The notes below the pieces were generated by a model. The model worked only from the letters and a program-made list of their open reading frames with translations, did not search any database and was not told where the DNA came from. This document shows, one piece after another, positions 16,406 through 27,788 of a stretch of 64,000 nucleotides of DNA. Made by a program: the position numbers and the translations under genes. Source of the stretch: Holdemania massiliensis AP2 (GTDB taxonomy: Bacteria; Bacillota_I; Bacilli_A; Erysipelotrichales; Erysipelotrichaceae); the NCBI RefSeq assembly GCF_000327285.1, contig NZ_HE998568.1:876461-940460 (forward strand). The letters run 5' to 3'. Position 1 is the first letter of the stretch. Each line of letters opens with the position of its first letter.

Positions 16406-16513
16406 CGCCAGCCTCCCCCTGTATTGCCTATGGTTAATTCGTTCGGTTGCTTCATTGTGATTCTCCTTTTATCTGTGAATCCTGTCAGGGGTAAGATGAA
16501 CAGGAAGAATTGA

Positions 16514-17854
16514 TTAATAATCGCCCATGGCGATCATTCCGTCGATGACCTTTTGAACGCCCGCAATATTTGCGGCCGTCACATAGTCTTTCGGGTCAAG
16601 CAGATACTGGTTCATCGCAGCCTGACATTGTTCATGAATCGACCGCATGATCCCGCGCAGCTTATCATCCACTTCCTCAAACGTCCAGGCTAACCGCATG
16701 CTGTTCTGGCTCATTTCCAAGGCCGATGTCGCAACTCCGCCGGCATTGGAAGCTTTCCCTGGGGCAAACAGAATGCCTTTTTCGTGATACAGCGCGATGG
16801 CCTCGTTATTGTTAGGCATATTGGCGCCTTCCGCGACTAACAGGCAGCCTTGATCCAACAGCCGCCCCGCCCGCTCCTTGTTGATTTCATTCTGCGTGGC
16901 ACACGGCAGCGCCAGCTCAGCCTTCAACCCGGCATCATAGACCGATCCTTCATGATATTCACCATGCCCGGCCATTTCCGGATAAGCGGACAAGGATGTC
17001 CGCAGCTGCTCTTTAATCTTCTTCACGACGTTCAGATCCAGCTGGTCATCGACAATGTAGCCGCGGGAATCGCTCATCGCTATGACCTGAATGCCATTTT
17101 GCATCGCTTTTTCCGCCGCATAGATCGCGACGTTGCCGCTGCCGCTGACAATCGCCCGCTTGCCTTGAGGATCCAGCTGGTGAGCCCGCATCATTTCCAG
17201 CACAAAATAGATCAAACCATAGCCGGTTGCTTCCTTGCGCGCCAGACTGCCGCCGTAGCCTATGCCTTTGCCAGTCAGCACGCCGCGTTCACTGACTCCT
17301 TTCAGGCGCCGGTATTGGCCGTACAAATATCCGATTTCCCGCGCGCCGACGCCCATATCCCCAGCCGGGACATCGACATCCGGACCGATATGCTTGGACA
17401 ATTCGATCATGAAGCTCTGACAGAACCGCATCACTTCCTGATCACTCTTGCCTTTCGGATCAAAGTCGCTGCCGCCCTTGCCGCCGCCGATCGGCAGTGT
17501 CGTCAGGGCGTTCTTAAATATCTGCTCAAACGCCAGAAATTTCATCATTCCCAGCGTAACAGCCGGATGAAAACGCAGTCCGCCTTTATACGGGCCTAAA
17601 ACGCTGCTGTACTGGACGCGGTAGCCGCGATTGACATGCATCTGTCCCTGATCGTCCATCCATGGTACTTTGAACTGAATCATCCGCTCCGGTTCCGTTA
17701 ATCGTTCCAGGATCGCCATCTTTTCATATTCCGGATGCTGATCAAAAATCAAGCTGACGGAATTCAGAACTTCCTCGACGGCCTGCAGAAACTCCGGCTG
17801 TGAAGCGTCCTTTTCTTTCAGCTGATGTAAAACTCGTTCGCAATAGTGATTCAT
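16514..17854 (-). CDS. gdhA: NADP-type glutamate dehydrogenase
   Basis: A 446-residue hexameric-type glutamate dehydrogenase that interconverts 2-oxoglutarate plus ammonium and glutamate. The substrate-binding and catalytic motifs KGGLRFHP and LPIGGGKGGSDFDPKGKSD are present, with the active Lys in GGGKGG. PAGDMGVGAREIGY and the nucleotide-binding ...AIVSGSGNVAIYAAEKA follow. Length and motifs match the class that usually uses NADPH. It has no close operon partner upstream; rpoC ends 95 bases away. Confidence 0.95.
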   Translation of the reverse strand: MNHYCERVLHQLKEKDASQPEFLQAVEEVLNSVSLIFDQHPEYEKMAILERLTEPERMIQFKVPWMDDQGQMHVNRGYRVQYSSVLGPYKGGLRFHPAVTLGMMKFLAFEQIFKNALTTLPIGGGKGGSDFDPKGKSDQEVMRFCQSFMIELSKHIGPDVDVPAGDMGVGAREIGYLYGQYRRLKGVSERGVLTGKGIGYGGSLARKEATGYGLIYFVLEMMRAHQLDPQGKRAIVSGSGNVAIYAAEKAMQNGIQVIAMSDSRGYIVDDQLDLNVVKKIKEQLRTSLSAYPEMAGHGEYHEGSVYDAGLKAELALPCATQNEINKERAGRLLDQGCLLVAEGANMPNNNEAIALYHEKGILFAPGKASNAGGVATSALEMSQNSMRLAWTFEEVDDKLRGIMRSIHEQCQAAMNQYLLDPKDYVTAANIAGVQKVIDGMIAMGDY

Positions 17855-17905
17855 TGTTATCCCACCTTTTTTACTATGATATGATACTCACGCTGAAAAT
17901 TCAAT

Positions 17906-17937
17906 GAAAAAAAGGGGCATCTGTTTCAGATACTCCC
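17906..17937 (-). terminator. Terminator of the rpoBC transcript
   Basis: On the minus strand, GGGAGTATCTG pairs with CAGATGCCCC around AAA and is followed by TTTTTTTC. It lies 13 bases past the rpoC stop. Confidence 0.8.
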
Positions 17938-17949
17938 TCTTTGAGTGAT

Positions 17950-20900
17950 TTATGCCGCTGGTTCAGCGTGATTGCTCAGCATTTCTTCCGGAAGCTTAAC
18001 CTCTTCTTCCAGATCAGCAGCCCGTTCTTCGCGTTCTTCACGCAGTTCGGCGGCCCGTTCTTCAATCAGCCGGGTTGTTTCACGCTCAAATTTCGAGCCG
18101 GTTCCCGCTGGAATCAGTTTGCCGATGATGACGTTTTCCTTCAAGCCGATCAGATGGTCAACTTTACCCTTGATCGCCGCTTCCGTCAGAACCTTGGTGG
18201 TTTCCTGGAAGGATGCCGCAGACAGGAAGGAATCCGTTTCAACAGAAGCCTTGGAAATACCTAACAGCGTAGGTCCAAAGACAGCCGGATGCTTGCCCGC
18301 CAACAGACAGGCTCGGTTGATGCCGGTGATGTTGTTCAGCGACAACGTCTGACCCGCGCTTAAGCCCGTATCTCCGCCGTCGATGACAATGATCTTCCGC
18401 AGCATCTGCCGGATCATGACTTCGATATGCTTATCGGAAATTTCGATACCCTGAGAAGCATAAACTTTCTTCACTTCCTTCAGGATATAGTTCTGTACTT
18501 CCATTACGCCTGCGACTTCCAGCAGTTCCTTCGGATTGACCTGACCTTCGGTCAGCTTATCGCCGGCAACGACTTTCGATCCGACTTTCAGCCAGGAGCG
18601 AATTGTCTGTGTCAAATCGCATTTGTGTTCGATGCTTTCTTTTTCATTGGTGACGACAATCCGCATGCCGCTCTTGTTTTCCAGTTCGCTGATGTCGGTG
18701 ATTTCACCGTCAATCTTGGACAGGACTGCGACATGTTTCGGACAGCGCGCTTCAAACAGTTCTTCAACTCGCGGCAGACCCTGTGTGATATCACCATCAT
18801 TGCCGGAAGCTACGCCGCCGGTATGGAAAGTACGCATGGTCAGCTGAGTACCGGGTTCACCAATCGACTGAGCCGCCATGATCCCAATCGCTTCACCCGC
18901 TTCCGCCAGCTTGCCGGTCGCCATGTTGCGGCCGTAGCACTTGCGGCAGACGCCGTTGGTGCTTTCGCAGGTAAAGGTATTGCGGATATAGGCCTGCGTG
19001 ACGCCGGCGTTGACAACACGCTGCGCCATGGCTTCATCCATATAGGTATCGGCTTCAACCAGAACCTCACCGGTCTTCGGATCGACAATCGCATCCTGGC
19101 TGTAACGGCCGATTAACCGTTCCGCCAGCGGTTCGAGAATCGTGTTGGTCTTGCGGTCGATGATATCCTCAACCAGATAGCCGCGGTCGGTGCCGCAGTC
19201 TTCTTCAATAATGACGACATCCTGCGCAACATCGACCAGTCGGCGGGTCAGGTATCCGGATTCCGCCGTCTTCAGCGCGGTATCGGTCAGACCTTTACGC
19301 ACGCCGTGAGTCGAAATAAAGAATTCAGACACATTCAAGCCTTCACGGAAGGAAGAATAAATCGGAACCTCGATAATCGAAGGCTGATATTCTTTCTTCG
19401 ACTTGGACTGCGTCGGACGCGCCATCAGGCCGCGCATGCCGCACAGCTGAGTAAAGTGAGATTTATTGCCTCGCGCTCCGGAAACCGCCATCATGTTGAT
19501 CGGATTCTTACGCGGCAGGGATTTCATAACGGCATCGCCGATTTCATCCTTGATATCCGCCCACAGCTTCGAGAAGTGACGCTCCCATTCCGGCGGCGTC
19601 AGCATGCCTCGCTGCAGCAGCTTATCCAGCTTATCGGCCTGAGCACGGCCTTCCTCAACATATTTCTGCTTGTTTGGAACGACGTTGATATCCGCCAGGG
19701 AAACGGTCATGCCCGCCACCGTGGAATATTCAAAGCCCAGATCCTTGATGTTGTCCATGATATCGGAAGTGCCTTCGGTTCTGTAGCGATTGAACACTTC
19801 CGCGATGACATTGGACAGATCCTTCTTCTTAAATTCCGGATTCAGCGGCATCGCGGCAATCGCTTCCTTGATATTCGTGCCTAACGGCAGGAAGAACTTC
19901 TCCGGTGTTGCCTGCAGACTGGCCTTGTTGACATCGTTGATATACGGGAAGTCGGCTGGGAACATTTCGTTGAAAATAACCTTACCGACCGTCGTTACCA
20001 GATAGGAATGATTCTGCTTTTCGGTAAAGCAGCTCTTATTCAGCGCATAACCCGGCAAAGCAATACGGGTATGCAGATGCACCTGCTTGTTCTGATATGC
20101 GATCCGGATTTCATTGGTATCCTTGAAGACATGGCCTTCATTGGTACCGAACCGGCGCCACATCTCAGCGGCTTCATGATCGCCCAGCGAATCCAGGAAA
20201 TCAGCTTTCGCAAAGAATTCATCGGCGGTTTCTTCCATGTTTAGATAGAAGTTGCCCAAAACCATGTCCTGGCCCGGCGTAACGATCGGCTTACCATCTT
20301 TCGGACCGAGGATATTGTTGGAACCCAGCATCAGGATTTCAGCTTCCGCCCGAGCTTCTTCCGACAACGGCAGATGGACAGCCATCTGGTCACCGTCAAA
20401 GTCGGCGTTAAACGCCGTACAGACTAATGGATGCAGACGGATCGCACGGCCTTCAACCAGCTTCGGCTTAAATGCCTGAATACCTAAGCGGTGCAGCGTC
20501 GGAGCACGGTTCAGGAAAACCGGGTGATTGTCAATGACCTGTTCCACGACGTCCCAGACGCGCGGATCCTGACGGTCGATCAGTTTCTCAGCCGTCTTCG
20601 GATTGCCGGCAATGCCCTGATTGACAATTTCATTGATGACGAACGGCTTATACAGCTGAATCGCCATTTCACGCGGAATTCCGCACTGATACATCTTTAA
20701 GTCCGGTCCAACCGCGATAACGGAACGGCCGGAGAAATCGACACGCTTGCCTAACAGGTTCTGACGGAAACGTCCCTGCTTTCCCTTTAAGGAATGCGAC
20801 AGGGATTTCAAGGCGCGTCCGCCCGCGCCGGTGATCGGCTTGGAACGGCGGCCGTTGTCGATTAGAGCATCGACCGCTTCCTGCAGCATACGTTTTTCGT

Positions 20901-21747
20901 TCTGCACGATGATCGCCGGTGTACCCAGCTCCAACAGTTTCTTCAAACGGTTGTTGCGGGTGATGACGCGGCGGTACAGATCGTTTAAGTCAGAGGTCGC
21001 AAAGCGGCCGCCGTCCAGCTGCAGCATCGGACGCAGATCCGGCGGAATAACCGGCAGAACACTCAAAACCATCCATTCCGGCTTGTTGTCGGAATGCCGG
21101 AAAGCGTCGATCGTTTCCAAACGCTTGATCAGTTTCTTGCGCTTATCGCCGTTCGCGTTTTCCAGTTCTTTGATGACAATCTCATGTTCTTTTTCGATGT
21201 CAACCTTTTCCAACAAGGTCTTGACCGCTTCGGCGCCGGTCTGGGCGACAAAGCTGCCCGGACCGTACAGCGCGGTATTTTCGCGATATTCTTTTTCAGA
21301 CAAAATCTGTTTGACAGCCAGCGGGGTGTCCATCGGATCGGTAACGACCCAGGATACGAAGTAAACCACTTCTTCCAGCGCTTTCGGCGTGATGTTGAGC
21401 AGCAGGCTCATGCGGCTTGGAATGCCGCGCAGATACCAGATATGCGCAACCGGAGCTGCCAGTTCAATGTGACCCATCCGTTCACGGCGGACAGAACTCT
21501 TGGTGATTTCTACGCCGCAGCGGTCACAGATTACGCCCTTATAGCGTACTTTCTTGTATTTTCCGCAATAGCACTCCCAGTCCTTTGAGGGACCGAAAAT
21601 CCGTTCGCAGAATAAGCCGTCCCGTTCTGGTTTCTGAGAACGGTAGTTAATCGTTTCCGGCTTTTTGACTTCGCCATAGGACCATTCGCGGATTCGTTCC
21701 GGGGATGCCAGACCGACCTGAATGGCGGCAAATTTATTGACACTCAT
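17950..21747 (-). CDS. rpoC: RNA polymerase beta' subunit
   Basis: A 1265-residue subunit. The N-terminal zinc site [20 protein letters not shown] is near residues 59-78. The catalytic [14 protein letters not shown] binds the active-site magnesium, and the second zinc cluster includes [16 protein letters not shown]. The bridge/trigger region [24 protein letters not shown] is intact. The C-terminal tail is acidic and Glu-rich. It lies 14 bases after rpoB and shares its transcript. Confidence 0.98.
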   Translation of the reverse strand: MSVNKFAAIQVGLASPERIREWSYGEVKKPETINYRSQKPERDGLFCERIFGPSKDWECYCGKYKKVRYKGVICDRCGVEITKSSVRRERMGHIELAAPVAHIWYLRGIPSRMSLLLNITPKALEEVVYFVSWVVTDPMDTPLAVKQILSEKEYRENTALYGPGSFVAQTGAEAVKTLLEKVDIEKEHEIVIKELENANGDKRKKLIKRLETIDAFRHSDNKPEWMVLSVLPVIPPDLRPMLQLDGGRFATSDLNDLYRRVITRNNRLKKLLELGTPAIIVQNEKRMLQEAVDALIDNGRRSKPITGAGGRALKSLSHSLKGKQGRFRQNLLGKRVDFSGRSVIAVGPDLKMYQCGIPREMAIQLYKPFVINEIVNQGIAGNPKTAEKLIDRQDPRVWDVVEQVIDNHPVFLNRAPTLHRLGIQAFKPKLVEGRAIRLHPLVCTAFNADFDGDQMAVHLPLSEEARAEAEILMLGSNNILGPKDGKPIVTPGQDMVLGNFYLNMEETADEFFAKADFLDSLGDHEAAEMWRRFGTNEGHVFKDTNEIRIAYQNKQVHLHTRIALPGYALNKSCFTEKQNHSYLVTTVGKVIFNEMFPADFPYINDVNKASLQATPEKFFLPLGTNIKEAIAAMPLNPEFKKKDLSNVIAEVFNRYRTEGTSDIMDNIKDLGFEYSTVAGMTVSLADINVVPNKQKYVEEGRAQADKLDKLLQRGMLTPPEWERHFSKLWADIKDEIGDAVMKSLPRKNPINMMAVSGARGNKSHFTQLCGMRGLMARPTQSKSKKEYQPSIIEVPIYSSFREGLNVSEFFISTHGVRKGLTDTALKTAESGYLTRRLVDVAQDVVIIEEDCGTDRGYLVEDIIDRKTNTILEPLAERLIGRYSQDAIVDPKTGEVLVEADTYMDEAMAQRVVNAGVTQAYIRNTFTCESTNGVCRKCYGRNMATGKLAEAGEAIGIMAAQSIGEPGTQLTMRTFHTGGVASGNDGDITQGLPRVEELFEARCPKHVAVLSKIDGEITDISELENKSGMRIVVTNEKESIEHKCDLTQTIRSWLKVGSKVVAGDKLTEGQVNPKELLEVAGVMEVQNYILKEVKKVYASQGIEISDKHIEVMIRQMLRKIIVIDGGDTGLSAGQTLSLNNITGINRACLLAGKHPAVFGPTLLGISKASVETDSFLSAASFQETTKVLTEAAIKGKVDHLIGLKENVIIGKLIPAGTGSKFERETTRLIEERAAELREEREERAADLEEEVKLPEEMLSNHAEPAA

Positions 21748-21761
21748 CGCTTACGCCTCCT

Positions 21762-24700
21762 TTACTCAACGTCTTCGTCATCAAATCCGATTACAGCCGC
21801 TTCTTCCGGCAGATCCTCCTCGTCGATGACCTGGGCCGGAATCTCTGTCGAGGTTTCGGATACGACGTTCTCCAGGGCTGCAACTTCGTTAATTTCGTCT
21901 GCTTCCATCTTCTTCATATCGACTTCCAGACCTTCTTCATCCAGCATCTTGACGTCGATGGCCAACGCCTGCAGCTCGTGCTTAAGAACGCGGAAGGATT
22001 CAGGAATTCCCGGTTCCGGCAGATCTCTGCCCTTGATGATGGCTTCATAGGTCTTCGTCCGGCCGACGATATCATCCGACTTCACAGTCAGAATTTCCTG
22101 CAGCGTATGCGCGGCGCCGTAAGCTTCCAGCGCCCAGACTTCCATTTCACCGAAACGCTGACCGCCATTTTGCGCCTTACCGCCTAACGGCTGCTGCGTA
22201 ACTAAGCTGTATGGGCCGGTAGCACGGGCGTGCAGCTTATCGTCAACCATGTGCGCCAGCTTGATCATATACATAACGCCGACCGAAATCCGTTCATCGT
22301 ACGGTTCGCCGGTCTTGCCGTCATGCAGCACCAGCTTGCCGTCTTGAGAGGTCTGCGCTTCTTCCATGATCGACTTCAGTTCATCATTGGAAATCCCGTC
22401 GAAAACCGGGGTTGCAAATTTGATGCCCAAGGCTTTCGCAGCCATGCCCAGATGGATTTCCAGAACCTGTCCGATGTTCATACGGGACGGAACGCCGAAC
22501 GGGTTCAGCATGATATCAATCGGGGTGCCATCCGGCAGATACGGCATATCTTCGATCGGCAGGATCTTGGAGATAACGCCCTTGTTGCCATGACGGCCAG
22601 CCATTTTATCACCTTCAGAAATTTTACGTTTCTGAACGATGTAGACTTTAACCACTTCATTGACTCCCGGCGGCAGATCGTGGCCTTCATTCCGTTTGAA
22701 AATCCGGATGGAGTGAACGATACCGGCGCCGCCGTGCGGCACTTTCAGCGAGTTATCACGGACTTCTCGGGATTTTTCACCAAAGATCGCCAATAACAGC
22801 TTTTCTTCCGGGGAAATTTCGCTCTGGCCTTTCGGGGTCACCTTACCGACCAGGATGTCGCCTTCCTTCACTTCCGCACCGACCATGACAATCCCGCGTC
22901 CGTCAAGATGACGGCAGGCATTTTCACTGACGTTTGGAATATCGCGGGTAATTTCTTCCGGTCCCAGCTTGGTTTCTCGGCATTCAATGTCATATTCCTC
23001 AATATGAATAGAAGTGTAGACATCGTCGCGAACCATCCGCTCGGACATGATGATCGCATCTTCGTAATTGTAGCCATGCCAGGTCATAAACGCGATCGTC
23101 ACATTCTGACCCAAAGCCAGTTCGCCTTTTTCCATCGAAGGACCGTCAGCCAGAATATCCCCGCGTTCAACGCGTTCGCCATGCTTGACGATCGGCCGCT
23201 GATTGATGCAGGTGCCGGCGTTGGAACGGCGGAATTTCTGCAGCTCGTAGACGCGCTGTTCGCCTTCGTCTTCCGTGACGACGATCTTATTGGCGTCCAC
23301 ATAGGTAACGACGCCGTTGCCGGTGCAAATACAGGCGCTGCCGGAATCCCGCGCAATGCGGTGCTCCATGCCGGTTCCGACATAAGGCGAATGCGGATTG
23401 AGCAGCGGAACCGCCTGACGCTGCATGTTCGCCCCCATCAGGGCACGGGAAGCATCGTCATTTTCCAAGAACGGAATACATGCGGTCGCAACCGAAACAA
23501 TCTGTTTCGGCGAAACGTCCGCCAGTTCTACCTGATCACGGTGCGCCATGATCGTTTCACCCGCTTTACGGGCAACGACCATATCGTTGATCAGCCGGCC
23601 TTCGTGAACTTCGTTGGCCTGGGCGATGACAAAATCATTTTCTTCATCCGCGGACAGATAAACATAGTCTTCCGTGACTTCGCCATCGGCTTTCACTAAC
23701 CGGTACGGTGTTTCGATAAAACCGTATTCGTTGATTTTGGCATAGGTCGTCAGGTTGGAAATCAGACCGATATTCGGACCTTCCGGCGTTTCAATCGGAC
23801 AGATTCGGCCGTAATGGCTGTTGTGAACGTCACGGACTTCAAAGCCGGCGCGCTCACGGGTTAAACCGCCCGGACCTAACGCGGAAATACGGCGCTTGTT
23901 GGTCAGTTCAGCTAACGGATTCTGCTGATCCATAAACTGCGACAGCTGCGAAGAGGAGAAGAACTCCTTGATCGCCGCGGTTAACGGACGGATATTGGTC
24001 AGCTGCTTCGGCGTTAAGCCGGCAGCTTCCGCAATCGACATTCTTTCTTTAACGACCCGTTCCATCCGGCTCAAACCGATGCGGAACTGATTTTGAATCA
24101 GTTCGCCGACCGTCCGAATGCGGCGGTTGCCCAGCATATCGATATCATCAACGCTGCCGACGCCGTCCATCATGTTCAGCTCATAGCTGTAAAAGGCATA
24201 CATGTCGGAAATCGTGATGGTTTTCTTCTGATTGATCGGGTCAATCGCCACGATCTTAATCGGATTGCTGCAGTCGGAAGAAGTGGAAACCAGAATCGTC
24301 TGAACCGCAGCTCCGACTAACCACGCGGTGATCGCCTGGTTCTGATGCGCGCGTTCAATGATGACCTGCTGCTCGGAAGCGCTCAGTTTGGAATACTCTT
24401 CATCCGGGATGTAGCGTTCAACAACCAGCTCGCCATTGTTGGTCATATCTTCATTATTGGCAGTCAGACGGCCGATGACAAAGAAACGATGACCATAGTT
24501 CAGCACTGCCGAAGCATTTTCCGCTGTCAAAGCGACCGGTTTGGCAACCAGCCCGGAATAAACGCGGACTTCCTTGACTTCCTTCGCCAGGGCTTCGATG
24601 TCTTTTTCAGTCAGAACCGTGCCTTTTTCAAACAGGCGTTCGCCGCAGTCCACATCATTGGCCAGAATACGGCCGATCAAGCCCAAACTCCAGGATGTAT

Positions 24701-25901
24701 CCATCATGGAAGTATCTGGATGAGAGAAATCATGAACGAATGGGAATGCTGTTACATGGCTGCCCTTCAGCATTTCTTCACGCAGGACATTCCGTTCCTT
24801 CTTGGTCACAAACGTACCCTTTTCAAACAGCACTTTGCCTTCGCCGCTGAGTACGTCTTCCGCCAGGTAGGTCCCTTCCATGCGGTCGGTCAGCGACAGT
24901 TTCTTATTTAATTTATAACGTCCGGCTTTGGTCAGATCATACCGGCGGTGATCGAAGAACTTGGCGTTCATCAAGTTGATCGAGCCGTCGATCGTCGGAA
25001 CTTCATCAGAACGCTGGTTTTCATAAATCGCCAGCAGCGCTTCGTTGCTCGTCTTGATCTTATCGGCAGCCAGCGTGTTGCGGATTTCTTCATAGTTGCC
25101 GAAGAACGAAGTATACAGCAGCATATACAGGTTCAGGAATTCGCGCGGTTCACCCTCGACGATGTTCTCCTCGAACACTTCCAGACCCAAGGCTTTTAAG
25201 AAGCGGCGGATTTCCGCCGTATCAAAGCCATCCTCGCTCTTTTCCAAATTCAAAGACATACCAATGGCTTTGAACAGAATCGTGGATAAAATTTTACGTT
25301 TGCGGTCTACCGACATGTTGACAATGCGGCCCAATGCCGCCTTCTTGCCGTCGGTCATGAACTCCAGCCACGTACCGCGGCTTGGGATCAGTTCACAGTT
25401 GAAGCTATCTTTGCCAGTTTTGTCTTCGGAAGCAATATCAAAATAAGCGCCTGGCGAACGTACGATCTGAGAAACGATAACACGTTCAGCGCCGTTGATA
25501 ATGAAAGTTCCGGTTTCCGTCATCATTGGGAATTCGCCCAGGAAAACGTCTTCCCATTTTGTCAGTACCTCACCGGTTGTATTGTCGACCATTTCCAGCT
25601 CCATTTTCGCTTTCAATGGCGCGGCGAAGTTCGCCTCCCGGTATTTGCACTCGTTGACGGTATACTTTGGCGTGCCGAATTCGTAGTCTACGAATTTCAG
25701 GCGAATATTTCCACCGTAGTTCTGAATCGGGTAAATATCTTCAAAAACTTCTCTGATGCCTTCTCTGATAAACCATTCAAAAGACTGAGTCTGCACTTCA
25801 ACCAGATCGGGAAGATCGAGGCTGCCGCTGACTTTGGAATAATTCCGGCGTTCTGCCTTTTTACCCAGTTTTTCAATACGGTAGTTCTGCATTTTTTCCA
25901 T
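21762..25901 (-). CDS. rpoB: RNA polymerase beta subunit with enlarged middle lobe
   Basis: A subunit of about 1379 residues, well above the roughly 1190 of Bacillus. The start at 25901 ([13 protein letters not shown]) is preferred because GAAAGGA lies eight bases upstream; for the ATG at 25910 that site would abut the codon. The rifampicin region [22 protein letters not shown] and the catalytic-side [14 protein letters not shown] are intact. Residues about 345-560 contain extra sequence. A module with LA(E/N)DV and LFEKGT appears twice (about 349-380 and 416-447), where Bacillus has one LAE...AEKG unit. The C-terminus is very acidic. Confidence 0.97.
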   Translation of the reverse strand: MEKMQNYRIEKLGKKAERRNYSKVSGSLDLPDLVEVQTQSFEWFIREGIREVFEDIYPIQNYGGNIRLKFVDYEFGTPKYTVNECKYREANFAAPLKAKMELEMVDNTTGEVLTKWEDVFLGEFPMMTETGTFIINGAERVIVSQIVRSPGAYFDIASEDKTGKDSFNCELIPSRGTWLEFMTDGKKAALGRIVNMSVDRKRKILSTILFKAIGMSLNLEKSEDGFDTAEIRRFLKALGLEVFEENIVEGEPREFLNLYMLLYTSFFGNYEEIRNTLAADKIKTSNEALLAIYENQRSDEVPTIDGSINLMNAKFFDHRRYDLTKAGRYKLNKKLSLTDRMEGTYLAEDVLSGEGKVLFEKGTFVTKKERNVLREEMLKGSHVTAFPFVHDFSHPDTSMMDTSWSLGLIGRILANDVDCGERLFEKGTVLTEKDIEALAKEVKEVRVYSGLVAKPVALTAENASAVLNYGHRFFVIGRLTANNEDMTNNGELVVERYIPDEEYSKLSASEQQVIIERAHQNQAITAWLVGAAVQTILVSTSSDCSNPIKIVAIDPINQKKTITISDMYAFYSYELNMMDGVGSVDDIDMLGNRRIRTVGELIQNQFRIGLSRMERVVKERMSIAEAAGLTPKQLTNIRPLTAAIKEFFSSSQLSQFMDQQNPLAELTNKRRISALGPGGLTRERAGFEVRDVHNSHYGRICPIETPEGPNIGLISNLTTYAKINEYGFIETPYRLVKADGEVTEDYVYLSADEENDFVIAQANEVHEGRLINDMVVARKAGETIMAHRDQVELADVSPKQIVSVATACIPFLENDDASRALMGANMQRQAVPLLNPHSPYVGTGMEHRIARDSGSACICTGNGVVTYVDANKIVVTEDEGEQRVYELQKFRRSNAGTCINQRPIVKHGERVERGDILADGPSMEKGELALGQNVTIAFMTWHGYNYEDAIIMSERMVRDDVYTSIHIEEYDIECRETKLGPEEITRDIPNVSENACRHLDGRGIVMVGAEVKEGDILVGKVTPKGQSEISPEEKLLLAIFGEKSREVRDNSLKVPHGGAGIVHSIRIFKRNEGHDLPPGVNEVVKVYIVQKRKISEGDKMAGRHGNKGVISKILPIEDMPYLPDGTPIDIMLNPFGVPSRMNIGQVLEIHLGMAAKALGIKFATPVFDGISNDELKSIMEEAQTSQDGKLVLHDGKTGEPYDERISVGVMYMIKLAHMVDDKLHARATGPYSLVTQQPLGGKAQNGGQRFGEMEVWALEAYGAAHTLQEILTVKSDDIVGRTKTYEAIIKGRDLPEPGIPESFRVLKHELQALAIDVKMLDEEGLEVDMKKMEADEINEVAALENVVSETSTEIPAQVIDEEDLPEEAAVIGFDDEDVE

Positions 25902-25985
25902 GTACGCCATCCTTTCATAACAGTGTTAACAACGGCTAAAAGGGCCTAAAACCCCCTTAACTTTTATACATTTTTGCAATTTAAT

Positions 25986-26014
25986 ATAATACCAAACTTA
26001 AAACAAGTTGTCAA
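25986..26014 (-). promoter_or_regulatory. rpoBC promoter
   Basis: On the minus strand, TTGACA (26014-26009) and TATTAT (25991-25986) are separated by exactly 17 bases and overlap the stop of the rsmC-like gene. rpoBC can therefore be transcribed independently of the ribosomal genes. A GC-containing hairpin (GGGGG/GCCCTT, about 25940-25957) lies in the leader. Confidence 0.75.
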
Positions 26015-26607
26015 TCTGTTTTTGTCGATTTTAAAATGTAATATCCTTTTTCTTTGTTGATTACTTCACAGTTGCCAAATAGTTCCTCAATCTTGGCTTT
26101 CGCACTGAGTGCGCCCTGCTGCTTGCGGATCACCACGTACAGATGCCCCTGCGGACGCAAATGATCATACGCCTGCTCAAACATCGCGTAAATCACTTTC
26201 TTGCCGGCACGGATCGGCGGATTGGTCAGAATATCGCTCAACGTTTCAGTGACATTCTCAAAGATATCCGATACCCGAACTTCAGCTTCCACACTGTTCT
26301 TCTGCGCATTAAGAACAGCCAGCTCTACCGCCCGGGGATTGACATCCACCATCAGCATTTCAGCATCGGGAAATAATTTCTTTACCGTGACGCCGATGAC
26401 GCCGTAGCCGCAGCCCAGATCCAGGACATGATCACCCAGCGGTTCTTCCTTAATCGTTTTCAACAGGACATACGATCCAAAATCCACTTCGCCTTTACAG
26501 AACACTCCATTGTCTGTAATAAGAGGGATAATAAAGCCCGAAAACCGGAAAGAAATCTCCTTCCGGTTTTGTGGTAGTTGACGATTGTCAGTAAAGTAAT
26601 GACTCAT
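26011..26607 (-). CDS. RsmC-like class I SAM-dependent methyltransferase
   Basis: A protein of about 198 residues starting MSHYFTDNRQLPQNRK. The SAM-binding motif DHVLDLGCGYGVIGV is near residue 57, followed by MLMVDVNPRAVELA. The catalytic motif ILTNPPIRAGK matches the NPPF/I motif of RsmC/YbxB-type rRNA guanine-N2 methyltransferases. The start at 26607 has GGGAGG eight bases upstream, unlike the longer reading from 26622. Its place between rplL and rpoB is a common Firmicutes arrangement (ybxB in Bacillus). Confidence 0.9.
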   Translation of the reverse strand: MSHYFTDNRQLPQNRKEISFRFSGFIIPLITDNGVFCKGEVDFGSYVLLKTIKEEPLGDHVLDLGCGYGVIGVTVKKLFPDAEMLMVDVNPRAVELAVLNAQKNSVEAEVRVSDIFENVTETLSDILTNPPIRAGKKVIYAMFEQAYDHLRPQGHLYVVIRKQQGALSAKAKIEELFGNCEVINKEKGYYILKSTKTD

Positions 26608-26632
26608 TCCATCGCCTCCCATGGGCTAATTT

Positions 26633-26655
26633 CATTCCGCAGATTTTGCGGAATG
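26633..26655 (-). terminator. Hairpin between rplL and the rsmC-like gene
   Basis: CATTCCGC and GCGGAATG form a perfect 8-base stem around a short AT loop, with no U-run after it. It is more likely a processing or attenuating hairpin than a full terminator. Such sites after rplL commonly reduce read-through into rpoB. Confidence 0.5.
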
Positions 26656-26676
26656 GATAACGTGTGTTTGCGAAAC

Positions 26677-27048
26677 TTATTTGATTTCGACAGAAGCGCC
26701 GGCATCCATCAGTTTCTTCTTGATTTCTTCGGCTTCTTCCGGTTTGATGTTTTCCTTGATTGCGCTTGGGCACTTATCAACTAAGCCCTTCGCTTCAACC
26801 AGACCTAAGCCTGTGATTTCACGAACGATCTTGATAACGCCAACCTTTGAAGCGCCGACTTCCTTCAGGAATACGGAAACTTCTGTCGGTCCTGTAGGCG
26901 CTGCAGCTTCAGCTGGAGCCGCTGCTGCAACCGGAGCCGCAGCCGTTACGCCGAATTCTTCTTCGATCGCTTTTACCAGTTCGTTCAGTTCCAGAATTGT
27001 CATCTCTTTCAGAGATTCGATGATTTCAGCATTTGTTAACTTTGCCAT
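26677..27048 (-). CDS. rplL: 50S ribosomal protein L7/L12
   Basis: A 123-residue stalk protein. It has an N-terminal dimerisation helix region ([30 protein letters not shown]), an Ala/Pro hinge (about 38-55) and the factor-binding C-terminal domain with [20 protein letters not shown]. It recruits translation GTPases. It lies 27 bases after rplJ. Confidence 0.98.
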   Translation of the reverse strand: MAKLTNAEIIESLKEMTILELNELVKAIEEEFGVTAAAPVAAAAPAEAAAPTGPTEVSVFLKEVGASKVGVIKIVREITGLGLVEAKGLVDKCPSAIKENIKPEEAEEIKKKLMDAGASVEIK

Positions 27049-27075
27049 GTTCTTATTCCTCCTTGGTCAGTTTTG

Positions 27076-27597
27076 TTATTCAGCAGCTGCTTCTTCAGCG
27101 GGAGCAGCTTCTCCGTCTTTGTCTGCGACTGCTTTAACAGCGCAAGCGAAGCTGCGAACCGGTGCCTGCAGGCAGCTCAGCAGCATCGACAGCATGCCAT
27201 CACGGTTCGGCAGGCTGGAGAGTTCTTTAATCGTATCGACGCCGACGACTTTGCCTTCGACGATCGCACCCTTCAGAACTAATTTGTCGTGCTTCTTGGC
27301 GAACTTCGCCAGCACGCGGCTTGGCGCAACAGCATCATCAGAGAATGCGATTGCGTTTGGTCCGGTCAGCTGTTCTGTCAGCTCATTGAATCCGGCAGCC
27401 TCAGCGGCACGCTGGGACATGGAATTCTTGTAAACCTTGAATTCAATGCCTTCAGCCCGCAGGCTTCTTCTCAATTCAGTGACTTCGGCAACTGTCAGAC
27501 CACGGTATTCAACAACAACTGTTGACTGGCTGTTCGTCATCTTTTCCTGAATCGCAGAGACGATTGCCTTTTTGGATTCTAATACCGCATCTTTCAT
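27076..27597 (-). CDS. rplJ: 50S ribosomal protein L10
   Basis: A 173-residue stalk base protein that binds 23S rRNA and L7/L12 dimers. It starts MKDAVLESKKAIV, with VVVEYRGLTVAEVTELRRSL near residue 32 and an Ala/Glu-rich C-terminal tail. The start at 27597 has GGAGGTG seven bases upstream. Preceding it are a terminator hairpin and leader typical of autogenous control by the L10-L12 complex. Confidence 0.97.
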   Translation of the reverse strand: MKDAVLESKKAIVSAIQEKMTNSQSTVVVEYRGLTVAEVTELRRSLRAEGIEFKVYKNSMSQRAAEAAGFNELTEQLTGPNAIAFSDDAVAPSRVLAKFAKKHDKLVLKGAIVEGKVVGVDTIKELSSLPNRDGMLSMLLSCLQAPVRSFACAVKAVADKDGEAAPAEEAAAE

Positions 27598-27640
27598 TCC
27601 GTACACCTCCATTTTATACTGTCACAATATACCTGAATAT

Positions 27641-27755
27641 AAAAACCCGCACTCAAGACAGCACGGGTTTTGAAAGTTCAAAGTTGATCTTCCTACCTCG
27701 GCAACATGATTAAGCCGTGCGGCCGTTGCTGTCTATGGTATATTGATAACAAACT
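27641..27755 (-). ncRNA. L10-type ribosomal leader with attenuator
   Basis: The transcribed region before rplJ ends in an intrinsic terminator: ACCCGTGC pairs with GTGCGGGT and is followed by TTTTT (27668-27641). Upstream sequence including GCACGGCTTAATCATG and GCCGAGGTAGGAAG can fold alternatively, and GCACGG resembles the terminator arm. Firmicutes rplJL operons carry an L10(L12)4-responsive leader at this position. The assignment rests on location, the terminator and competing complementarity. Confidence 0.7.
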
Positions 27756-27756
27756 A

Positions 27757-27784
27757 ATCTTAACAGGGTTTTCGTAATTGTCAA
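27757..27784 (-). promoter_or_regulatory. rplJL promoter
   Basis: On the minus strand, TTGACA (27784-27779) and TAAGAT (27762-27757) are separated by 16 bases, just beyond the rplA stop. It starts the L10 leader. Confidence 0.65.
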
Positions 27785-27788
27785 GCAA

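Noticed and set aside
18427-19116. Long plus-strand open frames across rpoC and rpoB (also 22230-22796, 22908-23699 and others)
   Set aside because: They lie antisense to rpoB/rpoC, whose motifs are unmistakable. They lack ribosome binding sites and have the His/Arg/Gln-rich bias of antisense frames.
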